Source: an uncultured Lachnospiraceae bacterium
GTDB lineage: Bacteria; Bacillota; Clostridia; Lachnospirales; Lachnospiraceae
Direction: 5' to 3'
Length of the DNA: 64,000 nucleotides
NCBI GenBank assembly: GCA_947630805.1
Contig: CANRIV010000001.1
Coordinates: forward strand, 182,267-246,266
The notes beneath the pieces were generated by a model that saw only the letters and a program-made list of their open reading frames with translations, did not search any database and was not told the origin of the DNA. Positions 17,107 to 25,757 of the stretch are shown in pieces. The position numbers were made by a program, and so were the translations under genes. Numbering within the stretch: the first letter of the stretch is position 1; each line of letters starts with the position of its first letter.

Positions 17107-18990
17107 ATGTGTGGAATTTGCGGAGTTATCGGTGAAGTAAAAGACAGCAAAGGAATATTAAAAAAGATGATGGATAAAATTGCCCACAGAGGTCCCGATG
17201 ATGAGGGAATGTATGTAGATAAATATGCGGCAATCGGGCATAGAAGACTGAGCATTATTGATTTAAGTCATGGGGCACAGCCGATGTACAATGAAACTGG
17301 AGATGTGGCAATCGTCTTTAATGGTGAAATTTATAATCATCTTGAGCTCAGAAAAGAATTGATAGAGAAAGGACATCAGTTTGCCAACGATTCGGATACT
17401 GAATGTCTGATTCACGGCTATGAAGAATATGGAACAGAATTATTATTAAAATTACGGGGCATGTTTTCTTTTGTTATCTGGGACACAAAGACCAATACGA
17501 TGTTTGGTGCCAGAGACCATTTTGGAATTAAGCCTTTTTATTATGCTAAGACAGATAAAAATCTGATATTTGCGTCCGAAACCAAAGCGATTCTTGAATT
17601 TCCGGGATTTCAGAAAGAAGTAAATGAAGAAGCACTTGAACAGTATTTGAGCTTTCAGTATTCCGTACTTCCGGAAACATTTTTTAAGGGCATCTATAAA
17701 CTTCCGGCAGGACATTATATGATTTATCAGGACGGAAAATTAGAAATTGAACGATATTTTGATCCAATGATGGAGCCGGAAGAGGGTGGTAATTTAGAAC
17801 AGACCGTTTCTGAAATCGAGGCTGTGGTACATGACACGGTAGATGCACATATGATTGCGGATGTGGAAGTAGGCTCTCTTCTTTCGAGTGGGGTAGATTC
17901 CAGTTATGTAGTATCCGAATTTCCTGGAAATAAAACATTTACCGTTGGTTTTCTGGACAAGGAGAGTCAATACAATGAAATTAGATATGCAGAGAGTCTG
18001 GTGGGAGAATTAAAAAAACAGAATTTCAGTAAGAATATTGACAGCGATGAATATTTTGATTCAATCCCTACAGTTATGTATTATATGGATGAGCCGCTGG
18101 CTGACCCTTCGTGCATTGCGCTATATTTTGTGGATCAGCTTGCCGCAGAACAGATAAAAGTCGTGTTATCCGGAGAAGGTGCAGATGAATTTTTTGGCGG
18201 CTATAATATTTATCATGAGCCTTTATCTTTAAAAGGATATCAGAAAATACCAAAATGGATTCGGAAAAGTATTGCGAAAATTGCGGGACTTTTGCCGGAT
18301 ATCAAGGGGAGAGATTTTCTGATTCGGGGCAGCAAAACCGTAGAAGAGCGTTTTATTGGAAACGCAAATATGTTTTCTGTCAGCGAGCGGGAAAAATTAC
18401 TGAAAAACCCTGTAAAAACAATGTCTCCACAGGAAATTGTCTCAACTACTTATGATAAAGTAAAGCATCTGAATGACATTGCAAAAATGCAGTATATTGA
18501 CACAAATTTCTGGCTTCAGGGCGATATTCTCTTAAAAGCGGATAAAATGAGTATGGCACATTGTCTGGAATCAAGAGTTCCGTTTTTGGATGTAAAAGTC
18601 TTTGAATATGCTAAAAAACTTCCTATTGAATTCCGCTGCAATAAAGAAGCTACAAAGAGAGCTTTTCGAATTGCGGCAAAAAGACATATTCCGGAATCTA
18701 CAGCCAACAAAAAGAAATTAGGTTTTCCGGTCCCTATTCGTGTCTGGTTGAAAGAGGACAAATACTATAACAAAGTAATGCGTACCCTGACCGGGAAAGC
18801 GGCGGAAAAATATTTTAATACGGATATTTTGGTCGGACTGATGGAAGAGCACCGCGCAGGAAAAGCAGATAACAGTAGAAAAATCTGGACGGTATACGTA
18901 TTTCTTGTGTGGTATGAAGTTTATTTTGAATCAGAAGATTTTAAACCGGTAAATCAGGAATGGATTGACGAAAGAATTCGTACTGCATAA
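17107..18990 (+). CDS. asnB: Asparagine synthase-family glutamine amidotransferase
   Basis: The 627-residue protein has a class II glutaminase domain with the N-terminal nucleophile Cys2 (MCGICG) and FNGEIYNH, and a synthetase domain with the pyrophosphate loop SSGVDSS (about 260-266) and VVLSGEGADEFFGGY. Family members make asparagine from aspartate, but some (B. subtilis AsnB, L. plantarum AsnB1, Corynebacterium LtsA) amidate the diaminopimelate of peptidoglycan. Lying right after dapF-murE makes the second role attractive here, though sequence alone does not decide. All catalytic motifs are intact. Confidence 0.88.
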   Translation: MCGICGVIGEVKDSKGILKKMMDKIAHRGPDDEGMYVDKYAAIGHRRLSIIDLSHGAQPMYNETGDVAIVFNGEIYNHLELRKELIEKGHQFANDSDTECLIHGYEEYGTELLLKLRGMFSFVIWDTKTNTMFGARDHFGIKPFYYAKTDKNLIFASETKAILEFPGFQKEVNEEALEQYLSFQYSVLPETFFKGIYKLPAGHYMIYQDGKLEIERYFDPMMEPEEGGNLEQTVSEIEAVVHDTVDAHMIADVEVGSLLSSGVDSSYVVSEFPGNKTFTVGFLDKESQYNEIRYAESLVGELKKQNFSKNIDSDEYFDSIPTVMYYMDEPLADPSCIALYFVDQLAAEQIKVVLSGEGADEFFGGYNIYHEPLSLKGYQKIPKWIRKSIAKIAGLLPDIKGRDFLIRGSKTVEERFIGNANMFSVSEREKLLKNPVKTMSPQEIVSTTYDKVKHLNDIAKMQYIDTNFWLQGDILLKADKMSMAHCLESRVPFLDVKVFEYAKKLPIEFRCNKEATKRAFRIAAKRHIPESTANKKKLGFPVPIRVWLKEDKYYNKVMRTLTGKAAEKYFNTDILVGLMEEHRAGKADNSRKIWTVYVFLVWYEVYFESEDFKPVNQEWIDERIRTA

Positions 18991-19003
18991 TAAATTTAAG
19001 TTT

Positions 19004-19057
19004 TTAACCCTTTATTTTATGAAAATTTAACTTGATATTTGACAAAAAAAGGGTTAA
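19004..19057 (+). promoter_or_regulatory. Inverted repeat overlapping the decarboxylase promoter
   Basis: TTAACCCTTT (19004-19013) and its exact reverse complement AAAGGGTTAA (19048-19057) lie 34 bases apart. The right half is inside the spacer of the promoter below. It could be a repressor operator pair. No T run follows, so a terminator is less likely. Confidence 0.5.
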
Positions 19058-19067
19058 TCTATATAAG
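19039..19067 (+). promoter_or_regulatory. Promoter for the five-gene decarboxylase operon
   Basis: A perfect TTGACA (19039-19044), a 17-base spacer and TATAAG (19062-19067) give an untranslated leader of about 110 bases before the first gene. Confidence 0.75.
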
Positions 19068-19183
19068 GCAAAAATCTTGTTTTGTCAATGAAGTAATCAG
19101 CCAATGGTGGTGAATGTTTTTTTAATCACAGCCGGAGGCTTTTACTACGTAAAGTTAAAGAAATAATTAATGGAGGACTGATT

Positions 19184-20638
19184 ATGAGTACAACAGCTAA
19201 GGTTACAGCAAGAAAGAGAATTGATTCTCTTCTTGATGATAACAGTTTTGTTGAAATCGGTGCTTTGGTAAAAGCAAGAAGTACAGATTTTAACATTGGG
19301 GCAAAAGATACTCCATCCGATGGTGTTATTACCGGATATGGTGTAATCAACCAAAAATTAGTGTATGTATACAGCCAGGATTCCACCGTACTTGGTGGCT
19401 CGATTGGCGAAATGCACGCCAAAAAAATTTCAAACCTCTATGATATGGCAATGAAAATGGGAGCGCCGGTTATCGGTCTGATTGACAGTACCGGTCTCAG
19501 ACTTCAGGAGTCTGTAGATGGTTTGAACGCATTGGGACAGATTTACAGAAAACAGGCACTGGCATCAGGTGTAATTCCACAGATTTCAGCAATTTTCGGA
19601 AATTGTGGGGGAGGATTGAGTGTTGTCGCAGGACTTTCCGATTTTACATATATGGAAAGCGAAAAAGCGCAATTATTTGTTAATTCTCCGGATGCAGTGG
19701 ATGAAAACAGAAAAGAATTATGTGATAGCGCATCTGCAGAATTTCAGAGCAAGACAGCGGGAAATGTAGATTTTACAGGTACAGAGACAGAGATTTTGAA
19801 TGACATCCGGGAACTCATTTCAATTCTTCCTTCTCATAATGAAGATGAGGCATGGGATATGGACAGCGAAGATGATTTAAACAGAGCGGCTGTGGGAATT
19901 GAAAATTGTGCAGAAGATACAAAACTTGCACTGGAAAGTATTTCAGACGATGGATTTCTTGTGGAAGTGAAAAAGGATTTTGCACCGGAAATGGTCACAG
20001 CTTTCATAAAATTAAACGGGGCCACTGTAGGTGCGGTAGCAAACAGATCAAAAATATATGATGATGAGGGAAAGGTATCCGATACTTTTGAAACAAAGTT
20101 GACTGTGAAAGGGTGCCGGAAAGCGGCAGGTTTTGTGAATTTCTGCGACGCATTCAGTATTCCGGTACTCACATTGACCAATGTGACCGGATATGCTACT
20201 ACAATGTGCCAGGAAAAAAATGGAGCAAAAGCAGCGGCAGAGCTTGTGTATGCGTTTGCCCAGGCTACTGTTCCAAAAGTAAATCTGATTGTAGGAAATG
20301 CCATTGGAAGCGCTTATGTGACAATGAACAGCAAGGCGACCGGTGCAGATATTGTTTACGCTTGGCCTGAAGCGAAAATAGGAATGATGGATGCGGAAAA
20401 TGCAGTAAAGATTATGTATGCTGATGAGATTGCTTCCGGTCAGGCAGAAGCTGTGATTCGGGAAAAAACAGCTCAGTATCAGGCACTACAGGGTGATATT
20501 CTGTCTGCTGCCGCAAGAGGATATGTGGACAGCATTGTTGCGCCGGTAGATACCAGAAAATATATTATCGGTGCATTTGAAATGTTATACACAAAATATG
20601 AAGAAAGACCGGACAAAAAACACGGAACGGTTTCATAG
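19184..20638 (+). CDS. Carboxyl transferase subunit, acyl-CoA carboxylase beta/MmdA-like
   Basis: The 484-residue protein has the two crotonase-fold halves of the 12S-type carboxyltransferase (about 10-240 and 250-484). Recognisable blocks are SQDSTVLGGSIGEMHAKKI, ASGVIPQISAIFG, ATVPKVNLIVGNAIGSAYV and ADIVYAWPEAKIGMM. It heads an operon with OadG-, biotin carrier-, OadB- and OadA-like genes. Active-site blocks are unusual: where MmdA/PccB proteins have GGAR the protein has STGLR, the GPCAGGAVYSPA-type glycine loop reads GNCGGGLSVVAG, and RKAYGGAY reads GNAIGSAY. The substrate is therefore uncertain. TGGAGGA sets the start. Confidence 0.82.
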   Translation: MSTTAKVTARKRIDSLLDDNSFVEIGALVKARSTDFNIGAKDTPSDGVITGYGVINQKLVYVYSQDSTVLGGSIGEMHAKKISNLYDMAMKMGAPVIGLIDSTGLRLQESVDGLNALGQIYRKQALASGVIPQISAIFGNCGGGLSVVAGLSDFTYMESEKAQLFVNSPDAVDENRKELCDSASAEFQSKTAGNVDFTGTETEILNDIRELISILPSHNEDEAWDMDSEDDLNRAAVGIENCAEDTKLALESISDDGFLVEVKKDFAPEMVTAFIKLNGATVGAVANRSKIYDDEGKVSDTFETKLTVKGCRKAAGFVNFCDAFSIPVLTLTNVTGYATTMCQEKNGAKAAAELVYAFAQATVPKVNLIVGNAIGSAYVTMNSKATGADIVYAWPEAKIGMMDAENAVKIMYADEIASGQAEAVIREKTAQYQALQGDILSAAARGYVDSIVAPVDTRKYIIGAFEMLYTKYEERPDKKHGTVS

Positions 20639-20647
20639 GAGGAGGAT

Positions 20648-21385
20648 ATGAAGAAATTCATTAAAATTATTTGCGCTTTATCCTGTCTGGTTATCGTAAT
20701 GTCCGGCTGCAGTAAAAAAGAGGCAGATGATTATAGCGAAGCACAGCTCAAAGAATGTTTTGATGCCGAAATTCATTATTCTACCGGTATTTCGCAGGAC
20801 GAATACAGGGGAGACAAGGTAGTTTTGGTGGAGCATCTTGCAAAAGACGCTAAGGAATCCTGGGCTGATTTGAAAGAAGTTTGCGGTACTTATCAGGGTG
20901 AGAATGGTGATTATGACATCAGTATCAGTAATGGTGAAATCACATTGACGCAACAGATAAAAGGCAGCAAACGGGACGTCATTGCCACAGCTACTTTTGA
21001 AAAAGATCCAGAAAATGAAAATAAAATGACCATGACAAGTCTTTCTTATGAAGCGTTGTATTCTCTGGGAGAAAAACTAGAACAGGCGGGAATGAACACA
21101 ATTCTGGGAATGGGAACAGTATTTATCGTATTAATTTTTATTTCTCGGATTATTTCATCTTTCAGTCTGATTCCGAAATTGACTGCTTCCAGAAAGAAGA
21201 AAAAATCAGATCAAAATATGGCTGCCGTTACAGAAGAAGTGATGCAGAAAGAATCTGCACCAAAGGCACCAGAAAATGAGACAGAAAATCCGGAACTTAT
21301 TGCGGTGATTGCTGCAGCAATTTCAGCAAGTGAAGAAATATCGACGGACAGTTTTGTCGTAAGGTCGATTAGAAGACGATATTAG
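20648..21385 (+). CDS. OadG-type decarboxylase gamma subunit fused to a lipoprotein-like domain
   Basis: The 245-residue product begins with a lipoprotein signal ending in MSGC (Cys21), then a domain of about 125 residues facing outside. A single membrane segment (about 153-176, starting GMGTVFIVLIFISR as in OadG) and a charged cytoplasmic tail with Ala/Glu-rich sequence ending in SFVVRSIRRR follow. The second half is typical of the small gamma subunit that holds the sodium-pump decarboxylase together. The extracytoplasmic part is extra compared with the roughly 80-residue classical OadG. It has no recognised catalytic motif. An AGGAGG site overlaps the end region of the upstream gene. Confidence 0.78.
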   Translation: MKKFIKIICALSCLVIVMSGCSKKEADDYSEAQLKECFDAEIHYSTGISQDEYRGDKVVLVEHLAKDAKESWADLKEVCGTYQGENGDYDISISNGEITLTQQIKGSKRDVIATATFEKDPENENKMTMTSLSYEALYSLGEKLEQAGMNTILGMGTVFIVLIFISRIISSFSLIPKLTASRKKKKSDQNMAAVTEEVMQKESAPKAPENETENPELIAVIAAAISASEEISTDSFVVRSIRRRY

Positions 21386-21414
21386 ACATTATATTATCTA
21401 GGAGGAATCACAAA

Positions 21415-21786
21415 ATGAAAAGTTATACAATTACAGTCAATGGAAATGTATATGATGTAACAGTAGAAGAGACAGGCAGCACTCCGGGAGCACCGTTAAA
21501 ACCGGCAAAACCAACGGCTGCATCCACACCTGCAAAAACCAGCAGCGCACCGGTAACGGGCGGTAGTGAAGGCTCTGTTAAAATCACAGCGCCAATGCCA
21601 GGAAAAGTACTGTCCATCAGTGTAAATCCGGGACAGGCTGTAAAGAAAGGTGAAACAATTTTAGTGTTTGAAGCAATGAAAATGGAAAATTCAGTCGTTG
21701 CTCCGGAAGACGGAACAGTAGCAAGTGTTGCTTTTAGTGTGGGTGACACATTCGAAGCCGGTACGGTAATTGCTACATTGAATTAA
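21415..21786 (+). CDS. Biotin carboxyl carrier protein of the decarboxylase
   Basis: The 123-residue protein has an N-terminal segment, a flexible Pro/Ala/Thr linker (about 25-55) and a biotinyl domain with EAMKMEN, Lys89 being the biotin attachment site. It ferries CO2 between the carboxyltransferases and the membrane beta subunit. The linker is the usual swinging arm. AGGAGG precedes the ATG. The neighbouring OadA-like gene lacks its own biotin domain, so this separate carrier is required. Confidence 0.93.
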   Translation: MKSYTITVNGNVYDVTVEETGSTPGAPLKPAKPTAASTPAKTSSAPVTGGSEGSVKITAPMPGKVLSISVNPGQAVKKGETILVFEAMKMENSVVAPEDGTVASVAFSVGDTFEAGTVIATLN

Positions 21787-21824
21787 TAATACATTTTCAT
21801 TATTACTAAATTCGGAGGTAACTT

Positions 21825-22964
21825 ATGAATTTCATAGACACGATGGAAAATCTGGTAAATCAGACCGCATTTATGAGTCTTTCCGTAGGAAACTATATCA
21901 TGATTGTAGTTGCCTGCATTTTCCTTTACTTAGCAATAAAAAAGGGGTATGAGCCACTGCTGTTAGTTCCGATTGCATTTGGTATGCTGTTAGTCAATAT
22001 GTATCCGGACATCATAAAGGAGCCGGTCAACGGGGAAGCCGGAGGATTACTCTATTATTTTTATGTTTTGGATGAGTGGAGTATTTTACCGTCTCTCATT
22101 TTTATGGGAGTCGGAGCGATGACAGATTTCGGCCCGTTAATTGCCAACCCAAAGAGTTTCCTGCTTGGGGCTGCAGCACAATTTGGTATTTATACGGCAT
22201 ACTTTTTTGCTATATTTATGGGATTTGGAGGAAAGGCAGCGGCAGCGATTTCTATTATTGGAGGCGCGGACGGACCTACTTCTATATTCCTTGCCGGAAA
22301 ATTAGGACAGACGGCATTACTTGGACCGATTGCTGTGGCGGCTTATTCTTACATGGCGTTGGTACCAATTATCCAGCCGCCTATCATGAAACTTTTGACC
22401 ACGGAAAAAGAACGTAAAATTAAAATGGAACAGCTTCGACCTGTTTCTAAATTAGAAAAAATTCTTTTTCCAATTATTGTTACAATAGTTGTAGTTATGA
22501 TTTTACCTACTACAGCACCTCTGGTAGGTATGCTGATGCTCGGAAATCTCTTCCGTGAGTCCGGGGTAGTAAAACAGTTACAGGAAACTGCTTCAAATGC
22601 AATGATGTATATTGTAGTTATTTTGCTTGGCACCAGTGTCGGAGCTACAACATCTGCAGAAGCATTTTTAAATGTAAATACAATCAAAATTGTAATTTTA
22701 GGATTGATTGCTTTCGCAATCGGTACTGCTTCCGGCGTGCTTTTTGGAAAATTGATGTGCATTATTACAAAAGGAAAAGTAAATCCTCTGATTGGCTCAG
22801 CAGGCGTCTCGGCTGTTCCGATGGCGGCCAGAGTCTCACAGAAAGTGGGAGCAGAGGCAGACCCTACAAACTTCCTTTTAATGCACGCGATGGGTCCGAA
22901 TGTGGCAGGCGTTATCGGGACTGCGGTAGCTGCGGGTACATTTATGGCGATATTTGGAATCTAA
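21825..22964 (+). CDS. oadB: Sodium ion-translocating decarboxylase beta subunit
   Basis: Integral membrane subunit that decarboxylates carboxybiotin and drives sodium ions out. The 379-residue protein has about nine hydrophobic segments and the signature [15 protein letters not shown], whose Asp belongs to the sodium/proton path, plus [18 protein letters not shown] and the end block [22 protein letters not shown]. It is a typical OadB/MmdB/GcdB. CGGAGG is the ribosome site. Its presence shows that the operon codes for an energy-conserving membrane pump rather than only a soluble enzyme. Confidence 0.95.
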   Translation: MNFIDTMENLVNQTAFMSLSVGNYIMIVVACIFLYLAIKKGYEPLLLVPIAFGMLLVNMYPDIIKEPVNGEAGGLLYYFYVLDEWSILPSLIFMGVGAMTDFGPLIANPKSFLLGAAAQFGIYTAYFFAIFMGFGGKAAAAISIIGGADGPTSIFLAGKLGQTALLGPIAVAAYSYMALVPIIQPPIMKLLTTEKERKIKMEQLRPVSKLEKILFPIIVTIVVVMILPTTAPLVGMLMLGNLFRESGVVKQLQETASNAMMYIVVILLGTSVGATTSAEAFLNVNTIKIVILGLIAFAIGTASGVLFGKLMCIITKGKVNPLIGSAGVSAVPMAARVSQKVGAEADPTNFLLMHAMGPNVAGVIGTAVAAGTFMAIFGI

Positions 22965-23025
22965 ACATATAAGGATGAAAAATAATTATCTTTTAGAACA
23001 TATAATATTTTTGGAGGAAAACGAA

Positions 23026-24432
23026 ATGGCAGAGAAAAAACCGGTAAAAATTACCGAAACGATATTGCGTGACGCACATCAGTCACTGATTGCCACCAGA
23101 ATGCCTACGGAAGAAATGCTTCCTATTTTGGAAACGATGGATCAGGTAGGATATTATTCGGTAGAATGTTGGGGTGGAGCGACCTTTGATGCTTCTCTCA
23201 GATTTTTAAAAGAAGATCCATGGGAGAGACTGCGGAAATTAAGAGATGGTTTTAAAAATACAAAACTGCAGATGCTGTTCCGCGGTCAGAACATTCTCGG
23301 ATATAGTCATTATTCAGATGATGTGGTTGAATATTTTGTTCAGAAATCTCTGGCAAACGGGATAGATATTATTCGTATCTTTGATTGTTTGAACGACCTT
23401 AGAAATCTTGAAACAGCAGTGAAAGCAGCCAATAAAGAAAAGGGGCATGCTCAGGTTGCACTCTCCTATACTTTGGGAGACGCGTATACTCTTGAATATT
23501 GGAAAGAAACAGCAAAAAAAATAGAAGAAATGGGAGCCAATTCTCTTTGTATCAAGGATATGGCAGGACTTCTCACGCCGTATAAGGCTACAGAACTGGT
23601 GCAGGCGCTGAAAGAAGGAACAGACCTTCCGATTGACCTTCACACACATTATACATCGGGGGTTGCTGCCATGACATATCTGAAAGCAGTAGAAGCCGGA
23701 TGCGATATTATTGATACGGCGATTTCCCCATTTTCTATGGGAACAGCCCAGCCGGCTACTGAAGTTATGGTAGAGACATTTAAGGGAACGGCATACGACT
23801 CCGGTCTGGATCAGAAAATCCTAAAAAAAGTAGCAGATCATTTTAAACCATATCGGGAAGAATGTCTTGCCAATGGTCTGCTCAATCCAAAAGTAATGGG
23901 AGTTAATATCAATACGCTTCTGTATCAGGTACCGGGCGGTATGTTATCTAATCTTGTTTCTCAGCTTGCTGAAATGGGAGCGGAAGATAAATTTGACGAA
24001 GTGCTGGAAGAAATACCTCGCGTACGTAAAGATTTTGGTGAGCCTCCATTGGTTACTCCTTCCAGTCAGATTGTAGGTACACAGGCCGTGTTAAATGTCG
24101 TAATGGGCGAACGTTATAAGATGGTAAATCAGCAGGCAAAAGATTTACTTGCGGGAAAATATGGACAGACCGTAAAGCCTTTTAATAAAGAAGTTCAGAA
24201 AAAAGCAATCGGAGAAGAAAAGCCGATTACTTGCAGACCGGCTGATTTAATCGAGCCTTCTCTGGAAAAATTTGAAAAAGAGTGTGCACAGTGGAAAACT
24301 CAGGAAGAAGACGTACTTACTTACGCTCTTTTTCCACAGGTGGCAAAAGAATTTTTTGAATATCGTCAGGCACAGCAGACAAAAATTGATCCTGCTATGG
24401 CGGATAAAGAAAATGGAGCGTATCCGGTATAA
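23026..24432 (+). CDS. oadA: Oxaloacetate decarboxylase alpha-type (5S) carboxyltransferase
   Basis: Transfers the carboxyl group of oxaloacetate to biotin, or from biotin to pyruvate. The 468-residue protein is a TIM barrel with ETILRDAHQSLIATRM at the start, the carboxylated-lysine block CIKDMAGLLTPY, metal ligands in HTHYTSG (about 206 and 208) and the PYC_OADA helical domain behind it. It stops where classical OadA would continue to a biotin domain. I choose ATG 23026, with GGAGG 8 bases upstream. An in-frame ATG at 22954 adds 24 unrelated residues. Confidence 0.93.
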   Translation: MAEKKPVKITETILRDAHQSLIATRMPTEEMLPILETMDQVGYYSVECWGGATFDASLRFLKEDPWERLRKLRDGFKNTKLQMLFRGQNILGYSHYSDDVVEYFVQKSLANGIDIIRIFDCLNDLRNLETAVKAANKEKGHAQVALSYTLGDAYTLEYWKETAKKIEEMGANSLCIKDMAGLLTPYKATELVQALKEGTDLPIDLHTHYTSGVAAMTYLKAVEAGCDIIDTAISPFSMGTAQPATEVMVETFKGTAYDSGLDQKILKKVADHFKPYREECLANGLLNPKVMGVNINTLLYQVPGGMLSNLVSQLAEMGAEDKFDEVLEEIPRVRKDFGEPPLVTPSSQIVGTQAVLNVVMGERYKMVNQQAKDLLAGKYGQTVKPFNKEVQKKAIGEEKPITCRPADLIEPSLEKFEKECAQWKTQEEDVLTYALFPQVAKEFFEYRQAQQTKIDPAMADKENGAYPV

Positions 24433-24440
24433 AACAGAGA

Positions 24441-24467
24441 AAAAGGGGCAGTTGTGCTGTCCCTTTT
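24441..24467 (+). terminator. Terminator-like hairpin after the decarboxylase operon
   Basis: AAAAGGGGCAG (24441-24451) pairs with CTGTCCCTTTT (24457-24467), one wobble, loop of five. The T run is part of the stem. Confidence 0.55.
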
Positions 24468-24519
24468 CCATTACATAAATTTGGTGTAATTCCAAACGAC
24501 AGTATGACAGGAGCAAAAA

Positions 24520-25746
24520 ATGAGCAAAGTATTGATTATCGGAGGCGGAGCTGCCGGAATGATGGCTGCAATCGCCGCTGCATATAATGGAAATCAGGTT
24601 CATTTATACGAAAAAAACGAGAAGTTAGGAAAAAAACTTTTTATTACCGGAAAGGGGCGCTGCAATCTGACCAACGCATCAGATATGAATACGCATTTTG
24701 CTAATATTATGAGAAATGCAAAATTTCTTTATAGTGCTTATCATACTCTGAATAGTGAAGATGTATGTCAGATGTTGGAAAATGCAGGTATTGAGATAAA
24801 AGTCGAGCGGGGAAACAGAGTTTTTCCAAAGAGTGATAAATCTTCAGATGTAATTCGGGGATTAAAAGAAATAATGAGTCAGGTAGGTGTCAATATCCAC
24901 TGCGATTGTGAAATTCAAGAGATTCAGGCGCAAAACGGAATCTGTATCAAAGATACACAGGGCAACTTATACTATGGAGATAAGTGTATTATTGCTACCG
25001 GAGGATTATCTTATCCGGTTACCGGATCTACCGGCGATGGGTATCGTTTTGCCAAAGAAATGGGTCATACGGTACTTTCCACTTATCCATCTTTAGTACC
25101 TTTTCATATCAGAGAAGAATTTTGTAAAAATCTTCAGGGCCTGTCTTTAAAAAATGTAACTCTGGAAATTGTAGACGATAGGGGGAAAGAATATTTTAAA
25201 GAACAGGGAGAACTGCTGTTTACCCATTTTGGAATCAGCGGACCTCTGGTATTATCAGCAAGCAGTTATATCAGTGACCGGATGAAAGAAAATAATTTTA
25301 CTGCATATCTGGACCTAAAACCGGCGCTGGATTATGATATGTTAGATAAAAGGATTCTAAGAGATTTTGAGCATTCCAAAAACAAAAATTTCAACAATTC
25401 GCTGGATAAGCTGCTTCCTAAAAAAATGATTCCTATTATGATACAATGTTCCGAAATTAATCCTTACAAAAAGGTAAACGAGGTTACAAAAGAAGAACGG
25501 GACAGATTTATCCGGTTAATAAAAAAATTACCGCTTCACATTTCGGGATTAAGAAATTATAATGAGGCCATAATTACAAAAGGCGGCATTTCTGTAAAAG
25601 AAATTAATCCTAAAACAATGGAATCGAAATTACAGCCTGACATTTTTTTTGCAGGGGAAGTTCTGGATTTGGATGCACTTACCGGCGGATATAATTTACA
25701 AATTGCCTGGAGTACAGGTTATCTGGCCGGAAGTAGTATATATTAG
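24520..25746 (+). CDS. NAD(P)/FAD-dependent oxidoreductase, HI0933/YhiN family
   Basis: A predicted flavoprotein of 408 residues whose substrate is unknown. It has the N-terminal dinucleotide motif GGGAAGMMAAIAAA, the family block GKKLFITGKGRCNLTN, CIIATGGLSYPVTGSTGDGY in the middle and the C-terminal FAD contacts FFAGEVLDLDALTGGYNLQIAWSTG. Related proteins are variously named aminoacetone oxidase-like or BaiN-like; the name is not evidence of that reaction here. It lies 11 bases before cmk, a gene order I know as common in Clostridia. Confidence 0.88.
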   Translation: MSKVLIIGGGAAGMMAAIAAAYNGNQVHLYEKNEKLGKKLFITGKGRCNLTNASDMNTHFANIMRNAKFLYSAYHTLNSEDVCQMLENAGIEIKVERGNRVFPKSDKSSDVIRGLKEIMSQVGVNIHCDCEIQEIQAQNGICIKDTQGNLYYGDKCIIATGGLSYPVTGSTGDGYRFAKEMGHTVLSTYPSLVPFHIREEFCKNLQGLSLKNVTLEIVDDRGKEYFKEQGELLFTHFGISGPLVLSASSYISDRMKENNFTAYLDLKPALDYDMLDKRILRDFEHSKNKNFNNSLDKLLPKKMIPIMIQCSEINPYKKVNEVTKEERDRFIRLIKKLPLHISGLRNYNEAIITKGGISVKEINPKTMESKLQPDIFFAGEVLDLDALTGGYNLQIAWSTGYLAGSSIY

Positions 25747-25757
25747 GAGGAAAAAGA

